Counted from the stretch's first letter, positions 10,113 to 21,889 are shown. The stretch is DNA of 64,000 bases from Alternaria dauci (GCF_042100115.1 NC_091274.1:248001-312000); one strand, 5' to 3'. Notes: generated by a model not told the origin, from the sequence alone. Made by a program: numbers and translations.

Positions 10113-12821
10113 TATATCGCATCGCTGAGATGGGAGGAGTAGGGTGGGCACTGGCGATGCTCATATTCGCCTGTGCGACTCGGGAAGCCGTGCACGCTTG
10201 AGAAGATCATGGTCCCGTCTTCCTGGGATGAACATTGTCTGCTTGAACCCGCACGAGCCTGTTGTTGGAGTTAGAATCCATGCATCGCGCCAGACCAGGT
10301 AGTGCTGATGCATTAGCGGAGTGTGCGTTCCGACTGGCGTGCTATCATGGCGAGATTGCAAAATCATAGTACGATAGAGCTAGAGCGGAGAAACGTCCAT
10401 AGGGTCGCCTGACGATGCGCCAGAGTAACCCAGATGTGAGGAAGATTATCGACACCATTTCGATGGTATAGACCTTCCCGATCGCTACTGGACTTGGTAT
10501 GCAGTAGCAGCAGCCGAAGATGTTCGTCTACTGCAAACCATCAATGGCACAAGACCCTCTATCTCACCTTGCGTCAGAAGCCTCACTGTTGGTTTGGAAA
10601 GAATGACTACGATTCCTGCGAGGAGGGTGTGCGCGTTGAAGTTCGAGCGTTGCCAAGACTGGAGCCAGCAACCAGGCACGGCCAATGTTTTGACAGCTCG
10701 TTCGAAACGTTGGTCGCTCCATGATACTGTAGAGACGCGTGCGCCGCCCCATAGTGGCGGCTTCAGGAGAATGTGTCAATCAATACTGAAGCGGCGGTTA
10801 CGCAATGATGCCTGTCACGAAGACAGTGATGTGTGCATTGGCATCTTGGAGGGTGCTGCGAAGTGCAAGTGTGACGGAGGATCCATAATAAGCGACTAAG
10901 CATCAGCATGCAAAGATGGTATAGAAGAGAATCCCGTGAATTCACTGCGAGAGTGACGCGTGGCAGGCTTACACATGAAGTCTGGCAATGACTGTGCCAT
11001 CAGCATCGACTCCTTGTATGATATGTAGAGGTTTTCTCCCAAGTGCCGCTACCGCTTTGCGTACGCTCAATTACTGGATTTGCAAGACTCCGTGCTGCAC
11101 ACACATTCCCACTTTTTTGATTTAGTCTTATTGTCGTGCAACGTGCTCTGGCCAATATTGGTGTTGCGAAGGTTTGGTCTTGGTGCACGGAACTTGCGTT
11201 GTGCGCTCGAGCTGATCACCCGCCCACAAGCAATGTAAATTGATGCTCACGGGGAGTACAGTGCCTTCGGGACAGCCGCTACCGACTAGTGTACGGGCTA
11301 CTTCGTTGTTACTGGTTTTCACCCGCACGCGATCTCGATAAACCTCCGCATTCGATAGAGACGTGTCCCTGCACGTGCGTTGTCTCCTTATGGACATAGG
11401 ATGTCTACTCAATCACATCAGCCAATCTTCGCCGCAGGCGACCTCGTATCGAAAGTGTCTTTGTATCCAGTAGTCTCTTCAAAGGAGTATGCAAGACTGC
11501 AAGGTACCTTGGAAGCATGTTACCAGGCGCATCCTCGCTGCCGTTGGCCGTGACGATTCAGGCACATCGTGAGTCTGTAGCTAGATACGCACATCGGCAC
11601 CACAGCGGTCTTCCAGTGCGCGTTTGGAGTTTGTGCGAGACCGTGATGGCCCTCTTAGTACCGTCCTACATTTAATGAGGAGTTTCGGAGTCTCTGCAAC
11701 AACTGATGACAGGCCCGGGCCGATGTTTTGGATCTCGCGCGCCGTTTCACTCGAAAATCTCCAAAACAAGAGACACCACTGGCGACTTAAAGAAGGCCGT
11801 TTGTATGCGATGCGATCCGATGCGAGAACTTCGTAACTTCTTGACGACACCTCGTTTGATGTTTGCCGGTAGCCGGGCGAACCGGGCGGGTCCCGGCCTC
11901 AGTGCATGTCGCAATTTAGAAGTGTACAACACCCAGTATCGAATATCGGCATCGAGAATGTGTAGGCAGTATGCGAGAGACGTTCACTGCCTTTGCACAG
12001 CCGCTCATCTTGAGATGCATTGTCTTCGCGCGTGGTTGGATTGGTGGGTGGGAGGAGACTGCCACTTACTAACACGAACCCGGCGCGGCAGGACAACTGG
12101 AACCCTCAAGTAGTTCGCAAGAGTTGGTGGAAGATTGCAATGTTGTCAGGAGCAGAGAAAAGGGCAATACAATACCCCTCCTAGTTTGTTGGCGGGTTCA
12201 TGGGTAGACGGTAAAAAGATGGAGTTGAGTTTTGATCCTTGTTTAACCTGCGGGGCCTGAGGCAGGGGCAAATTGCCGCAGTCGCTTGCGGACAGCCGCC
12301 GAAAACCATACCGCATATGTGGAGATAACGCCAAGAACTAACACCAACGACACTTTGGTACCTTTGCCATAGTACTACTCCTCGAGAACTTCAGACTGAC
12401 CTTATAATCCAGCATTCCAGTTACTGCACTCTCGTGGGTACGTGAGTGGATCGTGCTGCGGTGCAATCGATCTTGATCACTCGAGCAAAGATGTCACTAA
12501 CAACAACGAACCAGTCTTTGTCCGCTGTCCGTTGAAACGGTGCTCTACATTGCGCATAATATTGATAGCTGTAGAAAGAACAGCTGAGATGTGATAGGCC
12601 AATGCGACGCCATCAATCGATGACGCTAGCGACCATCAGAGACCGCGGGTAATGCGCGCACGTTTCTTTGAGCTCATCATCGGACCTGGTATGTATCTCG
12701 GCATGTGGTTTGGCGGTCTACCAATGCTCTCGAGATTCTGTCTGAATGTAATAACGTCTCTAAACTATCATTGCGCTGCGTCTTCTTGCGACACTTGATG
12801 ACGCCCGTGAAGCAATCAGCC
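10113..12821. other. Long gene-poor interval
   Basis: About 2.7 kb with no frame I can defend. The longest frames (for example 135 codons around 11706..12113) have biased low-information composition, no motif and no splice-compatible partner. No terminal repeats or transposase signature were found, so I cannot say whether this is decayed mobile DNA or just regulatory and unique sequence. Confidence 0.35.
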
Positions 12822-14934
12822 TCATACTATCGTCAACATCTCCCCTTCAGTATAGTCTGCTTCCCCGTCCATAAGTGCATGTAGATACGCATCGCCCACG
12901 ATATTATACCCTTCTTCAGCCTTCCTCAACACAAATGGAACCCTGCACCCCGCAAAGAATCCAACGCTATCACCCACCCTCGCCGAGATCGGCAGCAATC
13001 CAATCCCACCTAGCCTCGTTACTCCAAACTGCCGGCTCGGCCTCCACCTACTGAACGCCATTTCAAAATCCCTTCCCTCGCGCTGATTCGCAATCTGAAA
13101 CCCTTCCCAGAAACCGTCCCAGAGCCTATAGCATGAGCGAACTACCCAAGGGAAAGCGAGCGGTATAGCATATGACAAGAGCGTATTTCTCCGGAAGCGG
13201 TACCCCAAAGCCGAACAAGAGATGGTAGCAACGCCTAGAAGCGGCCATCTCATGTGCCGGGTTTCATGCCGCCACAGGTCAATGCGGAGAAAGGCGAGCC
13301 ATTTTGTGAAGCTGCCATGATCAGCAGGGGGACCGAGTGAATCGGTGAGCGAGCGGTTTCCGCACAGGGTGCGCCAGAAAGCGTCGTAGAGGAATTGACC
13401 AGTAGGTTTGTAGATGGGATACGATGCAGCGCCGATGGGTGGTGTTGTAAGATTTCCTTCCGATGCTATGATATCTCCCACACGTTGGAACCATTTATAG
13501 TATGCCATGATATCTTGAATGGATTCTGGGCCATTTAGTGGCGTGTTCAGATAGTTTCGAGTGATGATGGGGAAAGGAATAACGTGGGTGATTACATCGA
13601 TTACGACACCACGGATGCGAAGAGACTAGCAGTTGTGTTAGCCCGGAAAAGACATTAGAACTCGATGGGAGCTTACACCCTCTTCTTCGCTATTCGAAAA
13701 CTGGACGTCTGGAGCGCGATTGATCACTGGCTTCCTGGACGGGTATGCCCACACCATAGGTATATGATGGACGTCCTTCTTCCAGCGAAAGTCCATCACC
13801 CAACTCGGCTCCTTGATCTCTTGCTTTCCGTCTCTTGCAATAAGTGACAATACGTCCAGCCCAGAACTCATTGTGGGCTCTATCGTACCATTCAAAAACA
13901 TGCGACTGAGCTCCTTGGTTACGTCTTGATAGCTCTTGGTATAGTCAACAAAGCTTTCATCGATGTCTTTTATCAGTCCCACAAGCGCAAAGATCCTGTC
14001 TCGCGGGTCCGTCGCTTCAAAGGCGAACGTCATCATGATGAGGCTTAGGGTATCGTTCGGCCCACTCTCTCGTAGGTATTTCATCGTCTGCAGGCCAGGT
14101 GCACATGATACCTTCATCATTCGCGACCCGTCTTCGTCTGTCGCCATCACAGCAGCAGTGGTTATGTAGACACAGTTTGTTAGCTGTGTAAACCGCGTGA
14201 TTGCTTCGAAAACCGGAAATTCTTCGTTAATCGTTTCGGCGCCACACCACACTGTCACCTGGCGTGCGAGCAAGAACTCTTGGACGCTGATGTGTATCAG
14301 CATAACTTTCACGCCTTGAGCAAGTTCGAGTCACGCGATGTAATACGTACATCCACATACGACTGAACCATGGTCGCAGGAGAAACGCAGCCAGCGCATT
14401 GAAGAACGCTTGTGGCACCCATGATGATAGGTACGCATCATGCGCCAGGGCCTCCTGAGCAGTCTTCCGGTGCGAGACCGTAGTGTCAGCCCAAGGCTTA
14501 TTGATGAGTTCCAATAATTCCAGCGCCGGCTTATCGGTGGCTTCCGCTTCGCCCAGCCATACGACTACACAATCTGCTTTGGAGTAGATTTGATCCATCA
14601 TGCGAACCTGAGAAGTGCGTTCTGAAACGTTTGATTGATCGATGCAGATGGCGTCAACCCAGAGTGGCATGCTAGTGCCTCTGCGACGGTATTCAAGCAA
14701 GAATGAATGCAGATTTGGTGTTACCGGCAGGGGATGCGAGTTGCATGTTATCTCGACAGGAGAGTGTTTCGGGCCCCAGCAGTACGATAACGCGTGGTAA
14801 GAGACCAGATGTGTATCCAAACATGTTTCTGCGAGCTTGCATTGTAGTTGAGTTTCGGGGTCGCCTGGTTCGACGGTAAGCAGGCGGATAGTGCGGCTGG
14901 CGAGTTCATGGGGGTAGACAGGTGAGCGAGCCAT
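12822..14934 (-). CDS. HET-domain protein (heterokaryon incompatibility type)
   Basis: Three exons (14351..14934, 13677..14286, 12822..13625) give 665 aa. The HET domain (PF06985) covers residues about 46-200: YHALSYCWG, then LWVDAICIDQSN, IYSKADCVVVWLGE and, across intron 1, RPWFSRMWIVQEFLLA. Intron 1 (64 nt, branch TGCTGAT) falls inside the last motif; intron 2 is 51 nt, phase 0. A middle region has ATDPRDRIFALVGL, and the C-terminus has GCRVPFVLR and YLHALMDGEA, the usual tail in ascomycete HET proteins. Members of the family trigger programmed cell death after non-self recognition or act with NLR-like sensors; a specific partner is not visible here, and no NACHT/NB-ARC or WD gene abuts it. 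All three frames are intact, so nothing marks it as a pseudogene. Confidence 0.92.
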
Positions 14935-15922
14935 GGCAAAGAGCTGCTGTGTTTCTCAGCGATAGCCGATTTCAGTCATTTGCAGTAGAAGGATGAGAAC
15001 AAAAGCTTAAGTTGGCGGCCGAGGCTGGGTGACATGTCTACATGCGCCACGCTCGCTCAGCCCTGTTCAGCCCGGTGGCCTAATGCGGCAGGCCAGTTTC
15101 ATAAGCGGAACAACTGACGGGCCGAAGATTGACGGCAGGCGTCTCTTTCCTAGGTGCAGAATGGGCATCGCATCGGCGAGTGCTGCAAGACAGCAAAATG
15201 ATCAGCTGTGTTTGTGGCTCTGGGAGAAGAGAAGTCCACGAGCGGAGAGGAAAGATGTGTCGGAGCTAGCGAGCGTTGATGCTAACCCCATCTGCGCTAG
15301 CGTTGTTTGACCCGCGGTTGACATCTGCAGCCTTCTCCTCTCTTACACGTACGCCATTTTCCAGAGACAACAAAGCTTTTCACTTCTTTTCCGTGATCGA
15401 AGGATCAGCTCGAGTATAGATGACTCGAGCTTTTGGATGAAGAGATCAGCTCGTTCCACTTCTGGCCCGGCAATTCCAATCTCGCCTCAACAACCCAAGA
15501 AGCTTATAATACCCGCGCGCTGTAGGACAAATCCAATTGACTCCACGACCGCGGGACTACCCGTCCAAGGCTTGTTCTGATTGTCATACCAACATACCGC
15601 TTGCACGCCCAAGCAGATTCAGTCAAGACAGCTATGGGACTTGGTACCTCGATATGTACCCATGCCTCACACAACTATCATATACAACCGGATCTGCACA
15701 CCTAACACTGGCAGCTCTATACACGTGAGGTGACACTTATGAATGTCTAAGATAATGTGTATCACGCAAGACCAGGAACTTGTACCATGGTCGTTAAAAG
15801 TATCGGGTACATAAATCTGCTATGAACTGACAATACCTATACCTCGTTCTTTCTTGCCCAGCTGCAAACAACACGAACCTTCAAACTTCACACGACTAAA
15901 ACCTCTTATCCCAATAGCCACC
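14935..15922. other. Intergenic promoter region
   Basis: Roughly 1 kb between the start of the HET gene (-) and the start of the small surface protein (+); it must hold both promoters. No further gene is supported. A C-rich, ATG-free stretch ending AATAGCCACC precedes the 15923 start, which sits in a good fungal start context (GCCACCATGC). Confidence 0.4.
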
Positions 15923-16334
15923 ATGCGTTTCTCAGCCTTCATCCTCCCCGCCCTCGCCAGCCTTGCATTCGCCGAAGATCCGTCCACGTAAGTCCCTCTT
16001 CATCCACACAACACCTCATCCCCTTCTTTCTCTGTTCTCTCTTCTCTCTCTCACAGAAACCACCAGCATACTAACATCCCATTCCCCCAGCGACCCCTCC
16101 GCCCCCGCACCGTCCGCTTTATCCTCCGTCGTGATCTCCGTCTCATCCGCAGTTACATCCATAGTACAAGCTACTACCGATGAATCCACGCCACTTGCGA
16201 CTCCCAGCACCACTGAAAAGGAAGCTGATCCATCTTCGGTGGCTGAATCGACGGGTGCGGCTGCTACCATGTATGCTGGTGAGGCTGGGGGTGTGGTGGT
16301 AGCTGCGCTGGGAGCTATTGCTTGGGTGTTGTAG
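15923..16334 (+). CDS. Small secreted Ser/Thr/Ala-rich protein, probable GPI anchor
   Basis: Two exons (15923..15987 and 16091..16334; intron 103 nt, donor GTAAGT, acceptor CCCCAG) encode 102 aa. The N-terminus MRFSAFILPALASLAFAEDP is a clear signal peptide with cleavage after AFA. The mature part is rich in S, T, A and V without cysteine, suited to O-mannosylation. The last 20 residues (GEAGGVVVAALGAIAWVL) form a hydrophobic tail with nothing charged after it, the pattern of a GPI-anchor attachment signal, with a likely omega site among the small residues near TGAAATMYAG. It is probably a small cell-wall or plasma-membrane surface protein. No named family. The start is set by the signal peptide and the CCACCATG context. 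Confidence 0.75.
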
Positions 16335-16663
16335 GTCAGTCAGATTGGGTTGGGCTGGCTGTACAAGCATGTCACTACTGATGGTTGGAGCGAAGGGAAG
16401 GTCAAAGAAAAGAGGATCTGTTTAATGGAAGAAGAGATGTGGATGTATAACATTTCAAACTCACGGGAGATCGAGACAAGAACATTGTAATAAAACCATA
16501 TCAAAATTGATTCATCATCATCACGATGGCTAAGCATCGCATGCAGATATCTTACAAAACCCATTCCTTTCCATGCATATATGCTACCCATTACTCCATT
16601 CCATGCATTCCATGATGATGCCCTTGTTACCCATTATTCCCCCCTGCATATCATACCATCCAT
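16335..16663. other. Convergent 3' spacer
   Basis: About 330 bp between the stop codons of the converging surface-protein and heat-shock genes. It holds repeated CATTCCATGCAT-like segments and ATG-rich sequence but no gene; presumably it contains both 3' UTRs. Confidence 0.4.
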
Positions 16664-17665
16664 CTACAAGATAGCAATCCTCCTCCCCTGCACCTTCTGC
16701 GCCCTCGGAACCGTAATCCTAAGCACCCCCTCCTTGAAGCTAGCACCCACATTCGCCACATCAATTCGCTCCGGGAACCTAAACGTGCGCTCAAACGATC
16801 CATGGACCCGTTCTTCTTGCTGAGGCTGCTCCTGTTGCTGTTGCTGTGGCTGCTGAACTGGTACCGGTGCTTCAGGCTGTGGCTGAGTCACAACCGCCGT
16901 CTCGGTAGAGACTGGCTCCTCTTCAACGGCTCTCTCCTTGCCCTTGGGCTCGCGGGGCTCAGTTGGAGACGAAGGCCGCGAGTTTGGGAAGTCGGCGGCG
17001 AGATCTTCAAAGTCGTCTTCGACGGTGGGTTGGTATGACTTGTGGCTTGCGGTATCGCTGACGCTGTCGGTATCTGGTGTTGCGGCACCGGTCGATGTAG
17101 TATCCGCATCAGTAGCAGCAGTCTCGACTTCTTGTTCAGATTGTGTAGCAGCGGGTTGTGCCTCGGCGGGTGCGGATGCGGGTGCGGCTTCGATTTGGGG
17201 TTGCTGTGACTGTGGCTGAGGCTGGGCTTGCGACTCCTCCGACTGCCAGTGGGTGTTGCCGGCGATCTTCAGCGTCTGCTCATCGACGACCTCGATGTTG
17301 ATGTTGTCTTGGTTGAAGCCGTGGATGTCGCCGTCGACCTGCCATCCCTGCTCCACCTGGTTGACTCTGAACTCGGCGCGGAGTGCGCGCTTGCGCTGTA
17401 GCTGTCGCTGACGGTAGGCTTCGCGCAGTGCCTCGCGGTGTGCCTCGATCTGCGCCTGGCGCAGTGCCTCGCGGTCGATCTCGTTCAGCAGCTCACCAAT
17501 ATCACCGAAGAAGTTGTTGTAGGGCGAGTACTGTGGGCGGCGAGGCTGAGGACGGGCGACGCGGTAGCCGTGTGAGGGCCGTGATACTGGGGCGCAGTAG
17601 CCAAAGGGGTTGCACTGCGGTGCCTGGTAGGCGGGTGCGAAGCGGGGAGTAAGGACGAACGCCAT
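16664..17665 (-). CDS. Small heat-shock protein (Hsp20/alpha-crystallin) with large linker insertion
   Basis: Single-exon gene, 333 aa. It is an ATP-independent chaperone that holds unfolding proteins. Residues 1-60 are aromatic/proline rich (YSPYNNFFGDIGELLNEID). Residues 65-95 are a Q/R/A-rich helix. The alpha-crystallin domain starts near residue 98 (FRVNQVEQGWQVDGDIHGF, then INIEVVDEQTLKIAG), is interrupted at about 141-287 by a Q/P/A/E/T-rich insertion, and resumes FERTFRFPERIDVANVGASF, then KEGVLRITVPRAQK. GVLRITVP is the conserved end-strand motif and IAIL is the C-terminal I-x-I anchor. Fungal Hsp30-type proteins also carry an insertion here, but this one is long. The gene has no intron, common for heat-shock genes. 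Two heat-shock elements and a TATA box lie upstream. Confidence 0.92.
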   Translation of the reverse strand: MAFVLTPRFAPAYQAPQCNPFGYCAPVSRPSHGYRVARPQPRRPQYSPYNNFFGDIGELLNEIDREALRQAQIEAHREALREAYRQRQLQRKRALRAEFRVNQVEQGWQVDGDIHGFNQDNINIEVVDEQTLKIAGNTHWQSEESQAQPQPQSQQPQIEAAPASAPAEAQPAATQSEQEVETAATDADTTSTGAATPDTDSVSDTASHKSYQPTVEDDFEDLAADFPNSRPSSPTEPREPKGKERAVEEEPVSTETAVVTQPQPEAPVPVQQPQQQQQEQPQQEERVHGSFERTFRFPERIDVANVGASFKEGVLRITVPRAQKVQGRRIAIL

Positions 17666-17819
17666 TGCTGGGGTTGTTGGTTCAGGAAGAGAGGCTTGTT
17701 GAGTGATGTGGAGAATAGTGTAGGATGATGAGGCTCAAGAGTAGTTGTCGATCGTAGATCTGTAGATGTGTGGTTCTTTGAATCTGATGATGGACTCTTG
17801 GAGAGCCGCAATCGATTGC

Positions 17820-17825
17820 TTTATA
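17820..17825 (-). promoter_or_regulatory. TATA box of the small heat-shock gene
   Basis: TATAAA on the minus strand, about 155 bp upstream of the ATG at 17665 and downstream of two heat-shock elements. Spacing fits a TATA-dependent stress promoter with a transcription start roughly 30-60 bp further on. Confidence 0.55.
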
Positions 17826-17904
17826 CACATGGTGGAGGCGTTCAAGGCAGCAGTCGATTGCGTGCGCGTGGATGAGAAATGCTGATCTCGTAAGTGCACG
17901 ATGA

Positions 17905-17912
17905 TTCCGGAA
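17905..17912. promoter_or_regulatory. Heat-shock element, two units
   Basis: TTCCGGAA, that is TTC-nn-GAA, two inverted pentamer units of the Hsf1 site. It lies about 240 bp upstream of the small heat-shock ATG, between the TATA box and the stronger three-unit element. Confidence 0.4.
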
Positions 17913-17984
17913 GAGCGTAGACGATGCGCGACGATTGGTGATGCTTCGACGTTTGTCAGGAAGATGCGTGAGGATTCGCGATGC

Positions 17985-17997
17985 TTCTCGAAGCTTC
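17985..17997. promoter_or_regulatory. Heat-shock element, three perfect units
   Basis: TTCTCGAAGCTTC matches TTCnnGAAnnTTC exactly, the consensus binding site for trimeric Hsf1. It is about 320 bp upstream of the small heat-shock protein start on the opposite strand and about 200 bp beyond the 3' end of the sedolisin gene, so it belongs to the heat-shock gene. Confidence 0.65.
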
Positions 17998-18196
17998 GAC
18001 GTCATCTGGCGGTTGACTGGCCCGTGCACGATTATGCAACACCGCAGTCGACATCTCATGAGCATGTAGACTGAACATTGCATCTTCAGGAAAAAACCTC
18101 GTTTGTATGGTAGGAATTATTGGTTCTGTTGATATTTCATCTCATGATTCTATTTACATGCCATTTACATCCATCGCATCTCCCATCAACACCCCT

Positions 18197-20026
18197 CTAA
18201 GCCTTATACCTGGCTGGCAGCGCAGCCTTGAGCAGCTTAGGAAAGTTAGGCGTGCCCAATCCAGAAACCGGATCCCACCCCGCCGTAGCATTCCAGCTCG
18301 CATATGGGATAACAGGGCTACCATTCGGCGCGCCATGGAACCGTGCACGGCCATCACACCCAGTGCTGCCACCAAGCACAACATCATTAAGCGCATCAGG
18401 GTTAGAGTATAGCAACGGGTTCAAGAAGCCCAGAGCAGGCTTCTTGGCCCGCAGACGTGCGTCGTTGAGGAGAGCGACGATGCCACCGAAAGCGGGAGCG
18501 GAGCACGAAGTGCCCTGGTATCCCTTGAGAGAACCCTTGTCATATACCCGGTATCCATAGCCTTGCGCCGAGACATCGGGGAAACCGCGACCATGGCGGT
18601 TGAAGTAGGGCTTGTTCTTCTCGCCGAGCTCGTGGAAGTATGCCTTGACAGCATCGTCCTGGTAGCTGGGACGCTTCCAGTAGTCTGAGAAGCCGCCAGA
18701 CGAGAAGAAAGTAGCAGTCTCGTTGAGGTAGCGGGTAGAACCGACAGAGGTAACAAAGGGGCAGGCGGCGGGGTACTGAGGCTGGAACTTGGTCGTGTTC
18801 TTGCCGTCGTTGGAAAGGCAGGCAGAGCCAGTGCCAGAGTCGCCGGACGAGAAGATGACGGAGACGCCGCGGCTGCCGAGCTGGGCAAACAGGTTGCAGA
18901 CGCTGAGAGCGTATGACTTGGGTACGCTCTGCTCGTTCTCGCCGTACGAGGTGGAAATGACCTGGGGAAGTTCCGCTTGCGGGAGCTTGAGCACGCTCTG
19001 GAGGAACTCGAGGTACGGCTCGTTGGCGCTATCCGCCTCGTCAGGCTGGTCGAGATCAGCAACCCATGGACCGCGTCCACCAGTGCTGTACTCGGTAACA
19101 GGCAGGGGTTGGGCAAGACCAAGCATGTACTGCAGATCCAGATTGGCCTCGCCGCTGTCGTCAGCAGAGTTTTGGTCGTTCAAGCCGCCGTTGAATTGGA
19201 CGACGGAGAAGTTCTGGCCGACAGACTCGGGCAGGATGTTCTTCTCGAAGAGGGCAAGGTCGCTGTAGCGCGCGTACTCCTCGAGGTAGGACGCGAAAGC
19301 TGCTTTGCTGCCGCTCTTGGGGTCGGGAGTGTAGTCGATCTTGTAGAGCTGCTTCAAGCACTGCGGAGTGATGGACGCATCGCAGTTGACAGTGATGTTG
19401 GGAGAAGAAGCGAGCTGGATGCCGTAAATCTCACGCTCAGTCTCGTGGTTCGCGCGGATAGCAGCGAAACGAGTAGTCGGCTGAACGAGGTTGATGTGCT
19501 CGGCAATCTCGTCTGGAACGGAGTACTCGAGCGTGCGGAGCACCTTGCGAGGCGTGCTCTCCTCGCTGACGAACCACGAGAACTTGGTTCCGAGGAGCTC
19601 GTTGGCAACACCGACGGTGGTCTTGAACGTCACCCAGTCGGCGTCGGTCTGGAAGTTTTCGATACCGGCGGCCCTGAGCCAGGCAGAGACGGAGGAAACG
19701 GTCTCCTCACTGGGCATGAGCATGCGCTTCATCTCCTCGTGCGACTCAAAGTGCTGTCCGTACTTTGCATTCGACGGGGTGGAGATGTCGATGACGGTCT
19801 GCTCAAAGCCCGCAGTATCGCCTTGCTGGAGCGCGATCTGGAGCTTGAGCGTGTGTGCATCCGACGCCGGGCCCTGGAGCTTCCATCCTGCTGGCCGTTA
19901 GCACCGACCGAAATCCGATTAGAGGTAGAGCTCACCCTCTGGGACAGCGAAAAGCTTCTCGAATGGCTCGGCAAAGGCCTGCATGGCCAACAGCGAGCCG
20001 ACGATGAATGAGAGCACGGGAGCCAT
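18197..20026 (-). CDS. Secreted sedolisin (S53) tripeptidyl-peptidase-type protease
   Basis: Exons 19936..20026 and 18197..19887 (48-nt intron, donor GTGAGC) encode 593 aa. [19 protein letters not shown] is the signal peptide. A pro-domain follows ([40 protein letters not shown]), then the S53 catalytic domain. The Glu-x3-Asp pair of the Ser-Glu-Asp triad is in [12 protein letters not shown]. The oxyanion Asp is in [17 protein letters not shown], the catalytic Ser in [14 protein letters not shown], and the C-terminal calcium site in [18 protein letters not shown]. All key residues are present, so it should be an active acid-range extracellular protease that removes peptides from N-termini. 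Several N-x-S/T sites are visible. Without the short first exon the signal peptide would be missed. Confidence 0.93.
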
Positions 20027-20732
20027 CTTTGCCACAACCGATATTGCCTTGAGCAGAGGTAGTCCGGAGCGAAAGCGGATGCAGAGGATATGAGAGCAGG
20101 ACCGTATAGTACTTTTATATCGCTCCTGGCCTTCACTCCAGGCCCTGCATATTGGATATCACCTACCTCATGCAGTTTAGAGTACGTAAACTCGCTCATC
20201 TTGCTATGCGCGTATGCGCTGCATTGGGCGGGACTAATTTCACCCAAGCACATGGCCAAGGGAGACAAGCCTCGGGATGGAGTCCTTGACAAGGCTTGTG
20301 TGCCGGATAAGCTCCTTCTTGTTTTGGCGTTGGTGTTGCGATAACATGGCTGGCAGCCCCACTTGGAGTGTTGTGATAAGTGGGTCGCCTCTGATGCGAG
20401 ATCGCTAGCACCGGTTTTGGGCTGTCTGCTGCGACGGCGTTATAGCCGGACCGTTGCCTCGGCCACAGTTCATGCAAGGCACTTACGACCACCTTCCGCT
20501 AACAACATAGTATTGGTTGCAGAGCATGTCATTGGCAGCCGAGATGATCGTGCATCGTGTGGTGAATACGAATGTATTTGTATTCTGCAATCTGCACACT
20601 AGACTAAACGCTACCACTTCTCAAAGTTGATTCAGGCCAGTATCTGATGGATAAACACCGGGTTGTTCCCAGGGCTGTATAAGAGTACCGACTATGCTCG
20701 GACTTGCACAGGTTACCAGTTTTTCCTTCTCA
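20027..20732. other. Sedolisin promoter / BTB-gene 3' spacer
   Basis: About 700 bp holding the sedolisin promoter (TATA at 20112) and the 3' flank of the BTB-like gene. Antisense frames here are shadows or random; no additional gene is supported. Confidence 0.4.
20112..20119 (-). promoter_or_regulatory. TATA box of the sedolisin gene
   Basis: TATAAAAG on the minus strand, about 90 bp upstream of the sedolisin ATG at 20026. Sequence and spacing match a core TATA element of a regulated fungal gene. Confidence 0.55.
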
Positions 20733-21889
20733 TTACCGAGGACTGCGCCTTGGGAAGTCATCCAGTCGCATGCCAACGAGATTAAGTGAATTATCCTTCA
20801 ATGGGCAGCGCCTCAGATGACGCATGATATCACCGTCGTCTCTGACCTGCAAATCCTGCGAGGATATCACCCTTGGGCAATGATTCAATTGGTCGAGCCA
20901 AAACCCTTCGTAAGGGTGTGCAGGTGGTGTGTCTTGCAGGCCGATACCCAACATCTCTTGCTCCAGAAAAACAGATAATATCGTGTTGCACCTGCGATGA
21001 TCACGTCCTCTGTTCCTCGAGCACCTGCCGTGACCACCTTGGTACGCTTGGAGATGAACGTACAGCCGCGAGAGTCTTTCCTTGATGTGTGCTGTTCTGC
21101 AATGCTCAATGCCTTCTGTCCAATGTTAGAACACCAATGACTCTCTGTATGTTCCGTCTTTCACTTACCTAACACTGCCTGCGGTATGGGAAGACCCAGT
21201 GTCCGCATAGCGCTCTCATTGCAATATGAAATTGCAATATGCGTCATGGCAGAAAATCCATATTCATCTCGGAAGACATAAGACACCCAAAGACGAAGAA
21301 GGACCTCGCGAGAGTACGCAAAAGGTACATTCTTAGCGCACGTGTGGTACACCCAGCTAGTAGTGAAGAACTCGACTGCGTCCCCGCAATCGTAATAGTC
21401 TACGATTATGCCAATCTTGGCTAACAGCTCGAGATCCACGCGCTGTGGAATCTTACGGCTGCGCAGATGTAGCATGTTGAGGAAGAGGAGCAAGACTTCC
21501 TCCTCCCAGTCGTCTGCATTGATGTAGTAGCGGTCGTCTGACTTCCTGTGTCCTTCGCGAAAGGCGTCCGGTGAGAGCATCTTCCTGAATACTGGGGAAG
21601 CCATCCTAAGATGGGCCGAGGAGACATGGTACAGTATAGACCCAACTGGAGTATCCGGAATTGTATGCTCCGATTTCATAATCTCGAAGTCATTACTGGG
21701 TGCCTGATGAACTGCAGCTTCGCTTTTGTCCAAGACCTCGTCTGCCATGGAGAAAGGCAGTTGACCGAGTATATCGAGATTGTCGAATGGCGAGTCATCC
21801 CACAAGGCGAAGTATTCTGGGTTCGCTGGTGATCGCAAGATGATGATGGTATCTCCATTCGGATCGATCTTGTGAATAGCGGAAGCCAT
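20733..21889 (-). CDS. BTB/POZ-like fungal protein
   Basis: Exons 21169..21889 and 20733..21115 (53-nt intron, donor GTAAGT, branch CTAAC, acceptor ACAG) give 367 aa. The opening IDPNGDTIIILRSPANPEYF is typical of fungal BTB/POZ-like proteins. The BTB fold continues with VGSILYHVSSAHLRMASPVF and RKMLS, then LLFLNMLHLRSRKIPQRVDLE and LLAKIGIIVDYYDCGDAVEF. The rest is helical. The second exon adds a basic, Cys/His-containing tail. BTB domains mediate dimerisation or Cullin-3 binding, but these divergent fungal forms have no assigned partner. It lies about 1.1 kb from the 3' end of GTPase 1 in the same orientation; whether they work together is unknown. Confidence 0.75.

Noticed and set aside
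18977..20011. 344-codon open frame on the plus strand
   Set aside because: It is exactly antisense to the sedolisin gene, whose motifs, signal peptide and splice signals are unambiguous; the open frame reflects GC-biased codons.
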